Source: Ancylostoma caninum
Lineage: Eukaryota; Nematoda; Chromadorea; Rhabditida; Ancylostomatidae
Assembly: GCA_037903475.1 (NCBI GenBank)
Contig: JBAJFG010000362.1
Span: 1,116,001-1,180,000 of the forward strand
Reading direction: 5' to 3'
Length of the DNA stretch: 64,000 nucleotides
Under the pieces are notes generated by a model, which worked only from the letters and a program-made list of their open reading frames with translations, was not told the DNA's origin and did no database searches. The position numbers and the translations under genes are program-made. Of this stretch, positions 34,287 to 47,649 are shown one piece after another; the stretch's first letter is position 1; the number at the start of each line of letters is the position of its first letter.

Positions 34287-37200
34287 TCAGTGGTACGGTC
34301 TGGCTGAAATACAGGAAAATAAAAGAGCGTTTTACTCCAACTCACCTGTTGCCGCCTGTTCATTATAAGAGCAAATTTTCAAGCATCATTACATTTTTGT
34401 TTTTATTTTAGCATCAGCAACGGTCACGTACAACAATAACATCAACAATGGTTAAAACAGTAAAAAAATTTCCAGTGTTTCCTAATACTTATAGACCACC
34501 TTGTTTTTTAATTTCCTTGGCGATATCAAAGACAAGTAATATTCTTGATATAAAAGGCTTCTGTCTGAGTAGCTGCTCTTGCGTGCTTTTTCTGAATCAC
34601 GTATTTTCATACTAAGTTTTGAAGTAAGTGTAAGTTTTGATGGATATTTTCTTCGCAGGGATATGTAATTCCGTTGCATATTGCTCTTGAGCACTTCTTT
34701 TCAGTTGTGAAGATATTGAAAAGGGCCCCTGGCTCCACACAAATCCAAACCTCACCCTTCTGGATGTTACTGGCAAACTTTAACCCAGAGTAAACGAGTT
34801 TCTCATCCCAAGAGTTTTATGCACCACTCGAGCCATTCGCCACAATCATTGGGCTGTGAAAATCATGAAAAATTAGAAATCCTGTCAATTTTTAACTCAA
34901 AAAACCCCTCCACCCCTGGATTAAAGATCCCCTGCCCGTTAATGAACCCTGCCTAAGATTCCTTACCTTCATGCTCTCCTTGCTTGCAGGATGTCGTTGT
35001 GGAAACCATAAAGTTCGATCCAGGCGTTCGCTCCAAACGCCTGACGGGAGTTTATGTCGTTCAGGCGAGACATTCGAGTTTATTATGGCTGAATTCCTCT
35101 CAGCAGGTGGCTCGTCGGCTTCCATCACGCTTCATAGAACTCCGGCGAACTATGGATAACCTTTTGAGTTCGTATTCGATCACGAGGCCATCATCTAACT
35201 CATTTTATTTGCCAAACACCAGCGGATTCGTTGCGGATTACTCCTGTGACATTTCAAATATTGCTCGGACGCGGCAATCCATTCGGCAAATTACTCCAAA
35301 GCCACAAAAGACTCGCACTGGCTGGTGCTGCGACAGGATGTGCCATTCCATTGGTGTTAAATACTTCATCTCCTCGAGCGAATTTTTTCCGACGGTAATA
35401 TAGCCATTTTTCCATAGTAATTTTTTCAACAAAAAGTTCTTAATGAATGTTTCCTTCTACATATTTCAACTATTCATTTCTGCCACGAATTTCTAGGAAT
35501 CAATACGAGAGGAAAAAAATTCTCAATGGCAAGAGGAGATCCTTCGCAGTTCGACTTCGTTAGTTTCACCCCCTACCCCATATTTCATCGTAGAAAATTC
35601 CTCTGTCTTTCTGCCCGCCTACCTCATTTTTGAGTAAGTCGAAGAAGGAAAACATCGGTCGCAAAATGACTCGTCAGGAATCCAGCCAGCACATCCTTTA
35701 GTCAGCTCTGCACCGCACTCATTATCCTGAGAAAATTCTTGGAGCTTTGGTTTAAGCGGATACACAAGCACTTTGCCAATCCGCGTGCACTTTTACCTTT
35801 CATGGAACAGCTTGAATCGCTCTTGTTTTCACCGAATGTAACTGAATCTGTCTCAGCGCTAAATTCTTGTTGTTATCTATCTGTAAGGAGTAAGGGCTAC
35901 GTCTAGCCGAATTCCTAGCACTTCTGCCTCGATGATCATTGCAATTTTTAACAGCTCATTGAATGTAAAGAGTCTCGTGGGAGTTACGAAACCCAAGGTA
36001 CATATGCAAGGAATGTCCCTGGTAAAATTGCGTCACCATAGAAAAGAACATAATTAGTCAAGCAGTAAAACGCTGCGATACTTCTGGCTTTCACCTCAAC
36101 GTCAGCGACTGAGGATAAAGATCCATCGGTGGAATTTTTTCCATTCATATATTTGTTCCATAAATCTAAAAACACTGGTCCTTTATTATCGGTGTAATTA
36201 ATGGCAGTGTTATTTTAAGTTAGGACCTCTGGTTTACTTATCTTCCCGGAAGTACTAGGAACCCCCTTCTTAACACCTTCGTTTTTTGGAGAGCTCCAGG
36301 TGCTGCACAACGCATCTCCAGGACTTCTTAAATTTGCTGCAACAAGTAGTTTGGGTGGGGGGTGGGGGTTACAACATGCCGCATCTCGATTTCTTCGAAG
36401 AAAAAGTTTTAAGGATTTTTGGTGTGTTTGCTAATGAAATATGCAACCATTATAATACGCGCCGCCTCCTTCTGATATTAGATCTTAAAACCGATTCTGA
36501 GATAAGACGCCAGCATGCCATGGCCGCATGTGTCATTGAGGTTACCCAGGGTAAACGTACTGACACCCTGCAAATTTACCCACCAATAACATTTGTGCCA
36601 ACACGTTTACCCTGGCTGATCTTAATGATGTATCATGTATCAAGGCCCAGGGCTTGGACTAATGAAGCGGCAACCAAACAAATCAGACAATGTTCAGGAT
36701 GATAGCTCTCACCTACCCTACCAGAATTAATGCTCTACGACATGTCAGTTAACACAAGATCGCTTAAGCGTGTGGCATTCTCCAACATGAACGCCCAAGT
36801 GTAACTCTTGCCCGCGCATCCTAATCCAGAAAAAACACCGCATTCTTGGATTTCTCGTGAGATTCGCGTAATTCCACTACTGGATGTGAGTTTTGCCTCT
36901 TTCAACCCCATGGAATACTGTGGAACCTCAAATATAAAAATACTTTGAATAATTGTAATGCATTGCTCAATACGCAACCCATCTGTTCATGGCATTTCGC
37001 GGTGTATCTATAGTCATATGCCAGGATTCTTCTCAGATTGCTCTTGAACATCACATTCCCTTCAATTCTGAGTAAACACGTTTCGTGCTCTGATTTCTAC
37101 CAATGAGGCACTAATGTTAACTGAACCACCTATGTCTAGATTGGTTATTCTCCTGCCCTACTAGGATAAGTACCATTTATCCTGCTCATCCAACAAAATC
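34287..37200. other. Intergenic stretch, one possible exon
   Basis: The frame 34984-35403 follows a good acceptor (CTCTCCTTGCTTGCAG) and stays open for about 140 codons with reasonable composition. It carries a CC-x3-C cluster (WCCDRMCH), but its family is not recognised. Two other frames are also open there, so I do not call a gene. The rest (35404-37200) shows no supported feature apart from GGTAA/TTACC-rich sequence at 36530-36620. Confidence 0.35.
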
Positions 37201-37216
37201 GCTCTATGCTCAGCGA

Positions 37217-37495
37217 TTATAAAGGTGCGCACTGATCCAGGGCAGCTTTATGGGTCCAGCTACTGCCTGATCGTGGTATTGAACTAGGTGTTTTTGCTTT
37301 GTCTGAGCCAGCGATCGCTATTCGTAAACGGCTTTTTTCCCAAACTATCCTGTGCATGCAGAGATCGGCTGTGACAGTGGAATTCGGTGATAGGAGTTCC
37401 CAATGAATAATCCCCTTGCTGTTCCACCAAACGCTAAGCATTGCCTTCTGGGGGTGGAGTTCTGCCTTGGCCATTGGGATCTGCAATAAATTCTA
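37217..37495 (-). pseudogene. Mariner transposase fragment
   Basis: The minus-strand translation contains AELHPQKAMLSVWWNSKG followed by IIHWELL, closely matching the central part of the mariner transposase at 38092-39054. After about 40 residues the match is lost. It is a second, truncated copy about 1 kb from the first. Confidence 0.65.
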
Positions 37496-38091
37496 AAGGT
37501 GCCTGATTTCTTTCTTTTCGCGACAATTTCAGCGGAACGTCGGAACGTTCATAGCAGATTGGTGACTTTTTCTCCGATTTCCAATTTGATTGTCTTTTCT
37601 GCGAACGCTTCTTCAGAGCAGCCCTTCTGTTCCATTATAAATAGGTTGTCACTCTTCTATATGGCACGAGTATATATAAATAATTGTTCGGTCTTACTGA
37701 AGCATACATAGTTCACTGCCAGTTGTTTGGACTTTTATGGCTATATGCACGCTTTCCCTTGATAATCCACTTCCATCGTAATGAGAGCGGCTCCGCGAAG
37801 CTTTTTCCACGGTGTTTTTCATGGTGAGCGAACGAGTACGAGAGTAGATTGAATAGAATTTTCCAAAAATAAACTATTTTATTAGGGCACACTGTCTGCC
37901 TATTTCAAACCTTTTATTAAAGGTTTTTTCGAGGGAATTCACGAAGGTCCATCGAACTTTGAGTTTCTATTAGATTGTCGAAGAACTTCCCCGCCATTTT
38001 TTCTTCTTTGTTCAAATTCATTTCTCTTCCTTAAAACAATCAACAATTAACAAATATATAAACCATCAGTACCGACAACATATTGCCATTA

Positions 38092-39054
38092 TTAGGCAAT
38101 TTGCGGATCCTGCCTCTATAGAAATCTGAGGGCTTTGAGGCAAAGAACTCGGTGAGCCACTTTCTTAGTTACTCCACATTGCCGGACATTCTCCCTTGCA
38201 TTTGGTTGGACAGCGAAAGGAACAGATGGTAGTCCGCTGACGCGAAGTCCGATAAGTGAGGTGGATGGACCAGAACGTGCCATCCCAAGTCTTGAAGCTT
38301 TCGCTGGGTCTCCTTCGCACCTTGGGGCTGAGCGTTGTCGTGGACAAAGTAAACCTTGTTCTGCTTTCCACGCAGAGCCGCAGCCACGCGATCTAATTGC
38401 CTGCTGTAGAGTTCGGCAGTGACAATGGAATTTGGTAGTAAGAGTTCCCAATGAATAACCTCCTTGCTGTTCCACCGAACGCTAAGCATTGCCTTCTGGG
38501 GGTGGAGTTCTGCCTTTACCGTTGGAATCTCCACGTCGGAGCCACTGGCGCTTTCCTGTGTTATTTACGTAGAACACCCCCCTCTCGTCACCGGTGACTA
38601 GCTTGCCGAGCCAGGCGAATGTTCGTCGAAATGTCAAAAAGTTGATGCATGCATCTCCCCGCACTTGAAGCTGGTGCCCACTCAGGTTGAGGTATCCACA
38701 CGCCAAACTTCCATGTCTTTTCGAAGCGATGGAGAAGGGCAGCTATAGTATCGTGGGGCACTGGAGTTCCTCCGCCAGCTGACGGGTTTCACGCCGCGGA
38801 TCCTCTTCAATTAGCTCCAGAAGGCGCTCATCATCCACTTCGGTGGGCCTACCAGACCTTCCTTTGTCACTCAAGTTGAAGTCGCCGTCTTTGAATTTGC
38901 GGAACCAAACTTTTAACGTATCGTAAGAGACAGTCGAGGGGCCCATTCCATCACATATAATCTTTGTTGCATCGCTTGCATTACTGTGTTTTCTGAGCTC
39001 GTGAAGCAGAAGCAGTCGAACTTACTTAGAGTCCAGGATGATTTCTTCCGCCAT
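38092..39054 (-). pseudogene. Decayed mariner-family transposase
   Basis: Read on the minus strand from an ATG at 39054 (MAEEIILDSK), the product is a mariner transposase: the helix-turn-helix region (VSYDTLKVWFRKFKDGDF, GRSGRPTEVDDERL), then VTGDE, HPQKAMLSVRWNSK, VYFVHDNAQPQ, and the third acidic region (HPPHLSDFASADYHLF). The first and second Asp of the D,D34D triad (GDE, HDN) are visible. The copy is dead: there is a stop right after MAEEIILDSK (39022-39024), at least two frameshifts in the middle, and another stop before a C-terminal stretch RKWLTEFFASKP that continues to about 38092. Hookworms are known to carry mariner elements of this kind (the 'bandit' type); I have not verified which subfamily this is. 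Terminal repeats were not found. Confidence 0.85.
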
Positions 39055-39109
39055 AAGCGCAACGAAGTGCAAGGGCAAATTAGCTGTAAGTAGACTACTG
39101 GCTAACCTT

Positions 39110-39119
39110 TATATATATA

Positions 39120-39161
<42 letters not shown>
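39110..39161. repeat. (AT)n microsatellite
   Basis: About 52 bp of nearly pure AT dinucleotide with one phase break, directly outside the 5' end of the mariner remnant. Mariner inserts at TA, so an AT tract is a natural target. Confidence 0.95.
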
Positions 39162-39163
<2 letters not shown>

Positions 39164-42100
39164 TGAACGGAATGATTCAAGTCAATCCCAAGATAAGATA
39201 TAAGATACAAAAGTAACTGACGAGAAACTTTTCCGACTACCTAATATATAGCAAAAAGCATTCAGTCGGTGCAGCTACTATTATGTATTGATAAAGTATA
39301 TGCAGAATATGTCCATCAATTTCAGTTATTCGTGAAATCCAAAAATCTCCAGAAAAACTCTGCAGAAACTACGGTAATGTTTTGGAATTTATCACCTTGG
39401 ACGCTAGCTTTGACGTTCAGCGAAGAGTTTGGGTAAAAAGGCAGGAAATGAACAAAAGAATGAAAGGCAGATACGGTTTTTATCACCTAGTAGGAAGTTT
39501 ATCAGGTTACACCAAGGCAGGTGACGCAGAATACAATAAGCATGAGGGCTCATCCGTCAAGTAATTTTTTTCGTTGTTCCCAGCCGCTCCGGATTCATAA
39601 GCAACGCAGATGAATAAATTAGCAAATGAATCAACGACTAAATAAGTAAATAAGTGAATAAAAAGTGTAGAATTATGCAGCAGGATTTTCTCCAAATAAG
39701 GACATTATTGGAGGGTGGATATCTCAAATACCACCTTGTTAATGCCCGTAAGTCTTCTAAATAGAAATGGCGACTCCTATGACCCAAATACACTAAATCA
39801 CAAGCTTTTGGGACAACAACAAGGTAGCCAAATGTGATGCAATAAAAATCCAGTCCATAAGAATTTTTTTGAGCCTAATGCTTACAATACCGACAAATTA
39901 TAGCGGGCTGCCTTAGTTGCTAACTTCAGAGATTCTATGGAAGGTCCATCCTAAGAAGTTAAGGGAAGTGTTTTGGGCCATTAACATTTTGTTGTTCTTT
40001 GCTGCAAGTACATACGTACATATGTATTACCATTTTTTGAATTATTCGAATAAAATGGATCTGTTAGGTCATAGCAAGTCTAGTAGTATGACCACTCTCG
40101 AATAGTGCTGACTGCAGGGCTTCAAGAAATCTTGACTTCTTGGTGGGGAACTGGAAGATGACTTGAATAAAGCAGAACAGTATTGTGAAGAAACATAAAT
40201 CTCTCCTAATGCCGTTTCTATCCAGAAATTTTTTTACGTAATCTTCTACCTAAATCGGCTTTCACCCAAGCATTATTAGCCTACTAACATCGCGAGGTTA
40301 CAACTCCCTTAACATTCGGTCTTTATATGACAATAACGACTCAAAAGCAAGCCATAATCAGGGAAAAATACAGCGCTCCTTCCTTGAGGATCTCCTATCC
40401 CATATCCACTCTCTTTCTATTCCATGCCACTTCCTTGTGCCACGGCTTTTTGCACATTTCTTCATCAATTTTTCCATAGTACCTGTACAAATATTCAATT
40501 TCCTTTACACTGTGCCATTTCAAACACACACTGGCGTCACCTTCACATGACCTGTAGACATAGTAATACATTCATGGGTGTTTCTAAACAGGTTTATAAG
40601 GAGCATAGAAGCATAAAGGATTTTTTACGGCAGACATTCGGGAACTCTATGGCGTGCTTGTAGGCGTTGTCGTAAATGGGGTACTCTAAACAGAAAATAA
40701 GTCAGTTACGTTATGAGTAAACAAGTCGGTACGTATCGCATTTAACAAATGAATGAATGCTGGAAAAGCAAAGAAAGAGGTAGTAGAAAACGCTCTGGTG
40801 AACCAAAGGGTCTGTTTGCGAGCGTAGAGTGAAGGTCTTTTGAAGAGTTAGCTCTGACCACCAGACCCGCTGCTAGCCTTCACCTAAAAAGCGATTGTTA
40901 ATTCAAAAAACAGTGTGTCAGACCGAAATGATCGCACAGTTCGAACCCATACATTCTTGGCAACTTTATGAAATGGATGTATTTCCAGTCATATTTGAAA
41001 AGTTTTCAGAACACCTATCCAATCCTGAAATCGTATTTCCTACAACTGCGGGAGCTATTTACCGAGTAAATCTGAGACAATTCCTTATGTATACATAAAT
41101 AATGGAAGAAAGACGAATAATCTACCGAAAGCCAGTTGGTGGATCTTTGCAAAATCGTGTTACCGTGACATTTCCGCTTCCAGACCATGATTATCCTGAT
41201 ATGTTAAACGGACCATAACCCTTCCGAGAATACCGTCCTTCCCCGTACGTGCTTTCATTGCTAGGTACCATTTGCAAAGGATGATTTTCAGGACCAGGCT
41301 GCTCGTCGTGTTCGGAATGATGGATCCTAAATTGCCCAAAATTCATGCAAATAAATTACCCAGTTTTCCTCGATATTCGGTGCTTTCGGAAGGATTTCGG
41401 TGACCGCAATATAGTGTAACTCGTCATCTGTTTCCTGACAGATTTTTCAGCTTCTTCTATTATTACAGCAACTTCCTTGCCCTTTGAAACAAAGGTGACA
41501 ACCTCTGCAAATTGCTCAGCAGGCTCCACAAAGACTGCAACAATAACCTCTATTCATCGCCGTTTTCTGGAATCGCTCTCTTTCACTTCTACTCTCCTCA
41601 GATTTTCTCTTTCTCGGAAGACTTCTTTTCAGAGAAATTTCTGAGCAAAAGCGGAGAAATATATCCAGTTCTAGCTATCTTTCATTGCAACATTTTCTCT
41701 TTCCATCTTTTGGATCGAGAGTTGTAGGGTTGAAAGGAGTTTGTGTCCCTGTGAGCGATCCCAGATTCCAATACTGGTAATGCATTTGCATGACCCACGA
41801 ATGCTTCCATATGCATCAGAAATCATGCTTTTTCAATACAAACTCCATGACAACGTCACGCAGACGGTATAAAAAGACAATGGTAAAGGAGATGTCATGG
41901 ATGGAAAAGTAAATGAACAAATGAGTTTTTCCCGTCTAACATCATTTCTAGGGGATGTCGTCCCAGCACTTTAGTTTTCATGAAGCCATTGAATACATAT
42001 TAAAGTAATTTTTTTTTCGATTTTTTTATTGACTACCGATGTTCGCTGAAGCGTTAATGCATTAGATGGTTGTCGTTTTAGCTGCTACGTACATAAAGAT

Positions 42101-43464
42101 CTACAATACCCCCGCTAAATTCTTTAAAAAAGTACACTCGGCGCGCGAAGTTGCGTTCTTTTCGTTCCATCTCTATAAATTTGTTGAGATGCAATATACC
42201 GCAAAATAAAACCGATGGGAAGAACGTAATTGATCCAAAACTCAGCCCTATATAAGGTGAGCTAACAGTTTTCAGCTTCTTCATGAAATTTTAAGTGTCC
42301 TCGCTTCACCACAATTTTGTCGTGTCGCTTGGCTCGCCGCATGCGACGTCGCGCGCTTTTCGCGACGGAATCCCTCAAAATAAAGAACGCTCAAATTTCA
42401 CAATTCAAAATGAAATTTATAGCAAATTGCTTACAGGTGGGTCGAACAGACACGTACGGTGTCCGTGATCTATGCGGACTTTCGATAGACTGCATTCCAT
42501 CAAATTATAGAGGATGGAACGGGCCAAGTGTACTTTTTTAAAGAATTTAGCGAGGGTAGTGTACGTAAGGCCCTCATGGACAGAGAACAATACATATAAT
42601 AAAAAACAAACAAAATATGTTACTTATTATTTGTGCCTAAGACTAAAGATGCCTAGAAATCTAAAACAAACAAGATTCAAGCAAATGTGTTCATCTGTCG
42701 TTCTAAAACACCCTTCCAAAACCGTATGATTTCACAATAAAAAGAGGAAAAATGAGATGGAGAGTAGTTTTCCTTACAAACAATGCTCCAGTTTACAAGG
42801 TATCAGAAGTCGAAGTTTTAAATTAATTTTGTATTTTGTTCAATTACCGGGATTTTGAGATGAATCGTTACATAACATTGACCAATTAACATTTTTGTGT
42901 CATTCCAATTTTTTCTCTCATGTATTTCACAACTGTCAAAATAAAAACGAGGAAAATTTGCCGAAAATGACTTGCATGGAAAATGAGTTCGCAAGAGTCC
43001 ACATACAAATCTCACTTGGAATTTCAAAATTTGGAATTTTGATGAAAAAAAAGATTTGGAAAAACTGAGTTTCAGCAGCCGAGAGCGTATACTTACGCAT
43101 AATTACTTACCTGGAGGGGAGGGGGTGCGGGGGGTGATGAGGAAAAATCTAGGGTGTCGGACAGAAAACAGACTCCGACGACCAAAATTCCAGAGATAAA
43201 TTCAGTACGTAGTTAACATTTGGATGGAGAACGTGAATGTTCAGAAGCATTACTTTGAAATAAGAATGAAAAGGAAGAAAATATGAAATCCTCCATTCAG
43301 GTTTCAAATTTTCATATGCACCGTCTCTGCGATCTGTGACCTCTAGAGCCCCACTATTTATTTCCTTCTTTTCTAGTGTCTCAGCTCTTTTCAATATATC
43401 CGCGTTAAACTTGAACCCCCCCCCCTCTCGAAAAATAAGCTGAGAAAGCCAAAAAGCTGTTTGC
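39162..43464. other. Intergenic stretch without a firm gene
   Basis: Possible isolated coding scraps are 40895-41098 (contains FEKFSEHLSNPEIVFPTTAG) and a 38-residue frame at 41102-41218 (MEERRIIYRKPVGGSLQ). They adjoin and could belong to a broken gene, but no splice chain is convincing. A poly-C tract lies at about 43415-43427. Confidence 0.35.
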
Positions 43465-43669
43465 AGAGCCCATGACATTCCAGTACGTCCCCAGCCAGGT
43501 CCAGTGGCATGCGCTCGATAGGGTGGACGGCTTTTCCGGTGTGCTCTCACCAAATGATGTGCAAAATGTCACTAGCGAAATAGAATTGAATATGATGTGC
43601 ACTCCGGAAATGGCTGTTGTGCTGCGATGCGCACTGGACCGACACATCGCTCAGCAGAATTCGTGGTAG
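43465..43669 (+). CDS. Possible terminal exon of an unrecognised gene
   Basis: After the acceptor CTGTTTGCAG, a frame runs about 67 codons to a TAG at 43667-43669, starting PMTFQYVPSQVQWHALDRVD. It includes VLSPNDVQNVTSEIELNMM and AVVLRCALDRHIAQQNSW. The composition is protein-like, and a canonical AATAAA follows at 43777, as expected for a last exon. I could not find upstream exons that join in phase, and no family is recognised. Confidence 0.32.
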
Positions 43670-46600
43670 TTTGTCATGACCGTCATTAGCTGGTAGCGCC
43701 AATTCACTTGCAAATTCACAGCCTTCTCACATTCCACCAAAGGCCAAGGGTCGACTTATGTGTGCTTGAGTGCTGCAATAAACGTTGTTAATTGCCAGTT
43801 TCGATGCATGCTGGATATAGCAACCGGCAAAAGTGCATTTCCGGTCATTTTTGGCGGTTAATGAAGGCAAAATGGTGTGCGTGATGAGCTTTTTGGCTCA
43901 GACGCACTTGTTTTTGCCTATTTCTTACCGAAGGCAGCGTTCAGCGCCTTGTTTTCTTCATTCCTTGTTGAATTTCCAGACGGGGCAGGATGGATTAAGC
44001 TCTTCGCGAAATAAACTCCTCGAAAACATCTGCAGAACGATAGCAATTTGCGTATGGAGGCGGTTGTCCATCGAAAACATCTCGGCATCCTTTCTGTTGA
44101 ATTACCTGGTCATGAGGTTAGCCGGCTCACTTCTTTCATGCGTCTCGTAGAGCTATTTTCGTTCGTGGACAATTCTCCTGGGTATCTTCTGCATTTCTTC
44201 TTCCGGGATCTATCTATCCAACCGCCTCCTTCCTCTGCACTTTTGCCATTCAGCTGACCCTGCATCCATGGGTGAATTAGATGCCCTCCTATTCGGAAGG
44301 AATCCAGCTTTGCGCTGAGTTATTTTTAAGTAATGAACTCTAATTTGCATTAGCCAAGGAGAAGACTTTTCAAGGAATACGAATTCACTCAAGAGTACTC
44401 TTCAGCTGTACTCAGATCATACGACTTCCTAGATTCCAGAAATGCAAGGCTTTAGGGTTTCGCCAATTCCTGGATTTGTTCGTGGTGGATTTCACAAGAA
44501 CTTAGCTCTTCATTTCAGGTTTCATACTGTATTGTATATGTTTTTAAATTCCTCAGCAAGACATTTGTTCTTTGATTTCTGTGCCTGAAGAGATTACAGG
44601 TATTTAGTAATTTCTAGGAATGTTATCTTAATGCATGTAGGAATGAACATCCCTAGTTATGAAAGATTTCCTCCAAGAGGTCGATCTCCAGCTGCATGCT
44701 TGTCAAGGTAAGTGCTTGACTAGGATATTCATAAGCGCATTGCTTTTCGCTCCGTTGGATACCACTAGGTCATTGGAAAAGGGCAATATGTCACCTATAT
44801 GTTCCGCTGTGCAACTTCATGGATATATCCGGCAATTTTCCTGTCCAAATGTTTCGCTGCCCGACTTCCAAGCCGACTGACCTTCCAGTATATACTTTCA
44901 GGATATCGCTTCTGCTGAGTTCTGTTTTTTTTACACTTTCCTACACGAAACACTGCTTTGCGAAGAAGAGAGTAACGAACACATATGACTATCTTTGCTT
45001 TACTCATAAAGTTACCACGTGCTCAGACATGGCCCGCTAGCCGACTGCCGCCGATCGTTTTATTTTCAACGAAAATGCTGGCACCACCAATCGGCAATCA
45101 ATTTTTTCCTGTTTTTTTCCTTAAAATAAAAAGATGAGAAGCACTAGGCGGCTATAACTCATGTTGACATTCTTGCTCTCACAGTTGCGGTGATGAAATT
45201 CTCACCAAATTTACTCTTAAGGTAACTATTACGCTTAAGTATTTGACGGATTCGACAAAATGACTGACCACGTCACCACAGCTTTCCATTCTTCATTTAT
45301 TGGTATTTGTTAAATTTTCCTTGCTTGTGACGCTCCTCTGAGAGCAGTGTTAAATAAATAAACATATAATTAAACAAGTAGATAAATAAACGAAATATTG
45401 GAGTAGGAATTTTTTAATGACGGCTTTGTCCTGTTCTCTTACCTAGGGAATTTTTCTGTGATACATCAAAGATGCTTGTTGTGAAAAGGCCACGAATGCT
45501 ATCCTTCGTGCAGAAGGCGATAGCCAGTGCCAAGCCCCAGCACGAGGTCTTCCCCGAACGAAAATCAAAACGAAGCTTCCTTTGAAAAACCGACCTCTCA
45601 CGAAGCCACCTTTGAACATGCAAACGAACGGAATCACTTTGAAAATCAGAATGCTGGATGGCAGCTCTAGCTAAAGGATGAGTTCACTGTGCAAGCTGTA
45701 TTCTGAGGAACGTAGGCACAACACAGTGGACCAAAAAAAAAGAAGAAGTGAATAAATTCGAAGAAAAAACCTTGGGCCCAGGGGGAATGGACCAGGAAGG
45801 ACCTGCCCCGTACCTTAGGAAGCCAAGCCCAATTTGCTTCTCGACCCTTTTACGAAGCCCAGCTTAGCCTCGAGAAAACCTGCGCTGGGGCCTGGCCAGT
45901 GCACCGTACTGAGATGACCCAAAGTGTTCACGGTAGATCACGATCGCGATCAATAGCCGCTATGGCTGCTCATGCATCCACTATTTTTTTTCACTTTTCC
46001 TACGGCGAGAGGTGGAGGCTTAAACTTTCTGTTTCTCCTGGAAGTTGATTTGAGAGATAATCATCCTTTTACTCGTACTACATTAACATGCTGTCATAAG
46101 GGGGGGGGCTCTCATCATGGGGCTCTGACATAAATACGACCAAAGCCGTGGCGGGACATGGCACTCTGACTGCTGCCGCATTTCTCGAACGATAATGCTT
46201 TGATGACGGTCTCTAATACCGCCTGCCCCGAGACGTACGCCGCGACGCGACCGCGCCGCCCGCATACGCTTTTCAAGTTCAGGTTGTTTCTTCAAATTCG
46301 ACGCACTAAATGACATTGGTGGCCACCTTCTCACAGTTTGTGGGTTCCGATAACATCCATCTGTCCTACTCAAGCCTAGAAAAGTTGCCCATATCCATGT
46401 AGAACTCTCATACCCTCTAAGGCTGCAGCCGCGACGCGCAAATGAATCGACCAACCACAAACCTGCAGCGTACCTACGCAGCCGCCTGCCCCAGACCGCC
46501 GCGCCGCGGTAGTGGTCCGTATTTACCTGGCCGTTTGAAGTTCCCCTTTCACGGCTGCAAGGCAGTACCTCTTTTGTAATATTCGCACCTACCACTCGAT

Positions 46601-46911
46601 TCTTCTAAAGGAGCCATCCAAATTTACACTATCATATTTCTACTTGGAGCCGTTCCGAAGTTCGGTTAGTTTTGTCATCATGGTGGTACAGTTTGATCAA
46701 ATTGTTTATATTTCTTTAAGTTACTATCATGAAACAGGTTGCTACAAACAAGTGTGCTTATTCGCTCACTCTACTTAACGCGATAGTACCGCACAGATGA
46801 AGCAAGAACGCGAAACAAATTGAATGGGCAGGATCTCACTTGGACAGACCATAAATGAGAGTGAGAAAGCCCGGAATTACGAAAGATCAATTGGGTGTAG
46901 TCTTAACATAT
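43670..46911. other. Stretch with isolated exon-like pieces
   Basis: Exon-like pieces with good borders are 44035-44119 (NDSNLRMEAVVHRKHLGI), 44558-44600 (QDICSLISVPEEIT) and 44640-44707 (MNIPSYERFPPRGRSP); the last has a consensus GTAAGT donor and joins in phase to the one before. They may be part of one plus-strand gene, but start and end are missing. The 170-codon minus ORF at 46083-46595 lies in GC-rich sequence and is not called. Confidence 0.3.
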
Positions 46912-47066
46912 AAGAAACTCCAAACGTACGTAGACAAGAGCCGAGACCGCAGCGCGGCTCTCATGGGCGGAGACGCAGGCGCACACTATGCTGAGCTCCC
47001 GTGACTCTGTCCAAGAGAGCCGCGCCGCAGTCCTGACTCTTGACTGCGTCCGTTTGCAGTTCTCTT
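46912..47066. mobile_element. GC-rich foldback MITE, about 155 bp
   Basis: Imperfect inverted arms of about 51 bp (46912-46962 and 47015-47066) share CAGCGCGGCTCTC / GAGAGCCGCGCCG, with a loop of about 50 bp. No ORF. It is one of two GC-rich palindromes within 750 bp. Confidence 0.7.
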
Positions 47067-47393
47067 TATATTATTGTGAATTGTATGAGGTATCGATGAA
47101 TGAGAGCACTAACGATCAATTCATTCTATAAGTAACAAAGTGAAGCATTTTGTCTAGGGACCAATGTACTGGGCCCATGAGGCGCTAACGAGCAATGCAT
47201 TATCGCTACGCATCGTGAGTATGCCATCAAGAGAAGATGATATCAATAAAATGAGAAATAGTAATGCTTGCACTGGCGGAAGCTGCTGACAGAAATTTGA
47301 TGCCGCGAAAGACGAAGTCGCAATAGCCGATAAGGCTTAATTGGGATCAATTCGAGATCACAGCCACCTTTGGCGAGGTCATAGATACAGTTG

Positions 47394-47649
47394 ACGTCAA
47401 TGGCGGTGGCCCATCCGCGGCCTCAAGAAGCACGCCGCGCAACCGCGCCACACGTCGTAAACGATGTTTTCTGCTGCTGCTATGCTATATCTACAGCTCT
47501 TCTGCCCGATTTTAAGGATTTTTGACCAAATCGGGAAGAAAGCGACTAGAAATAGCATCCCAGCAGCAGACGACACCAGTTCGGGCGCGCGCGGCGCGGT
47601 TGCGCTGCGTCCTTCTCGAGGCCGCAGATGGCCCACCGCTATTGCCGTC
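47394..47649. mobile_element. GC-rich foldback MITE, about 256 bp
   Basis: The left arm CAATGGCGGTGGCCCATCCG... to about 47450 pairs with the right arm ...GATGGCCCACCGCTATTG to about 47649. Arms of about 55 bp differ at only a few positions and enclose an AT-richer centre. The ORFs at 47397-47736 on both strands are shadows of this palindrome. Confidence 0.75.

Noticed and set aside
35290..35380. CC-x3-C cluster resembling an insulin A chain
   Set aside because: The fourth Cys is missing, no B-chain pattern precedes it, and the surrounding frame is not supported as a gene.
46083..46595. 170-codon minus-strand ORF, the longest in the window
   Set aside because: It lies in GC-rich sequence where stops are rare, has no motif, and an Arg/Ser-rich composition typical of a non-coding frame.
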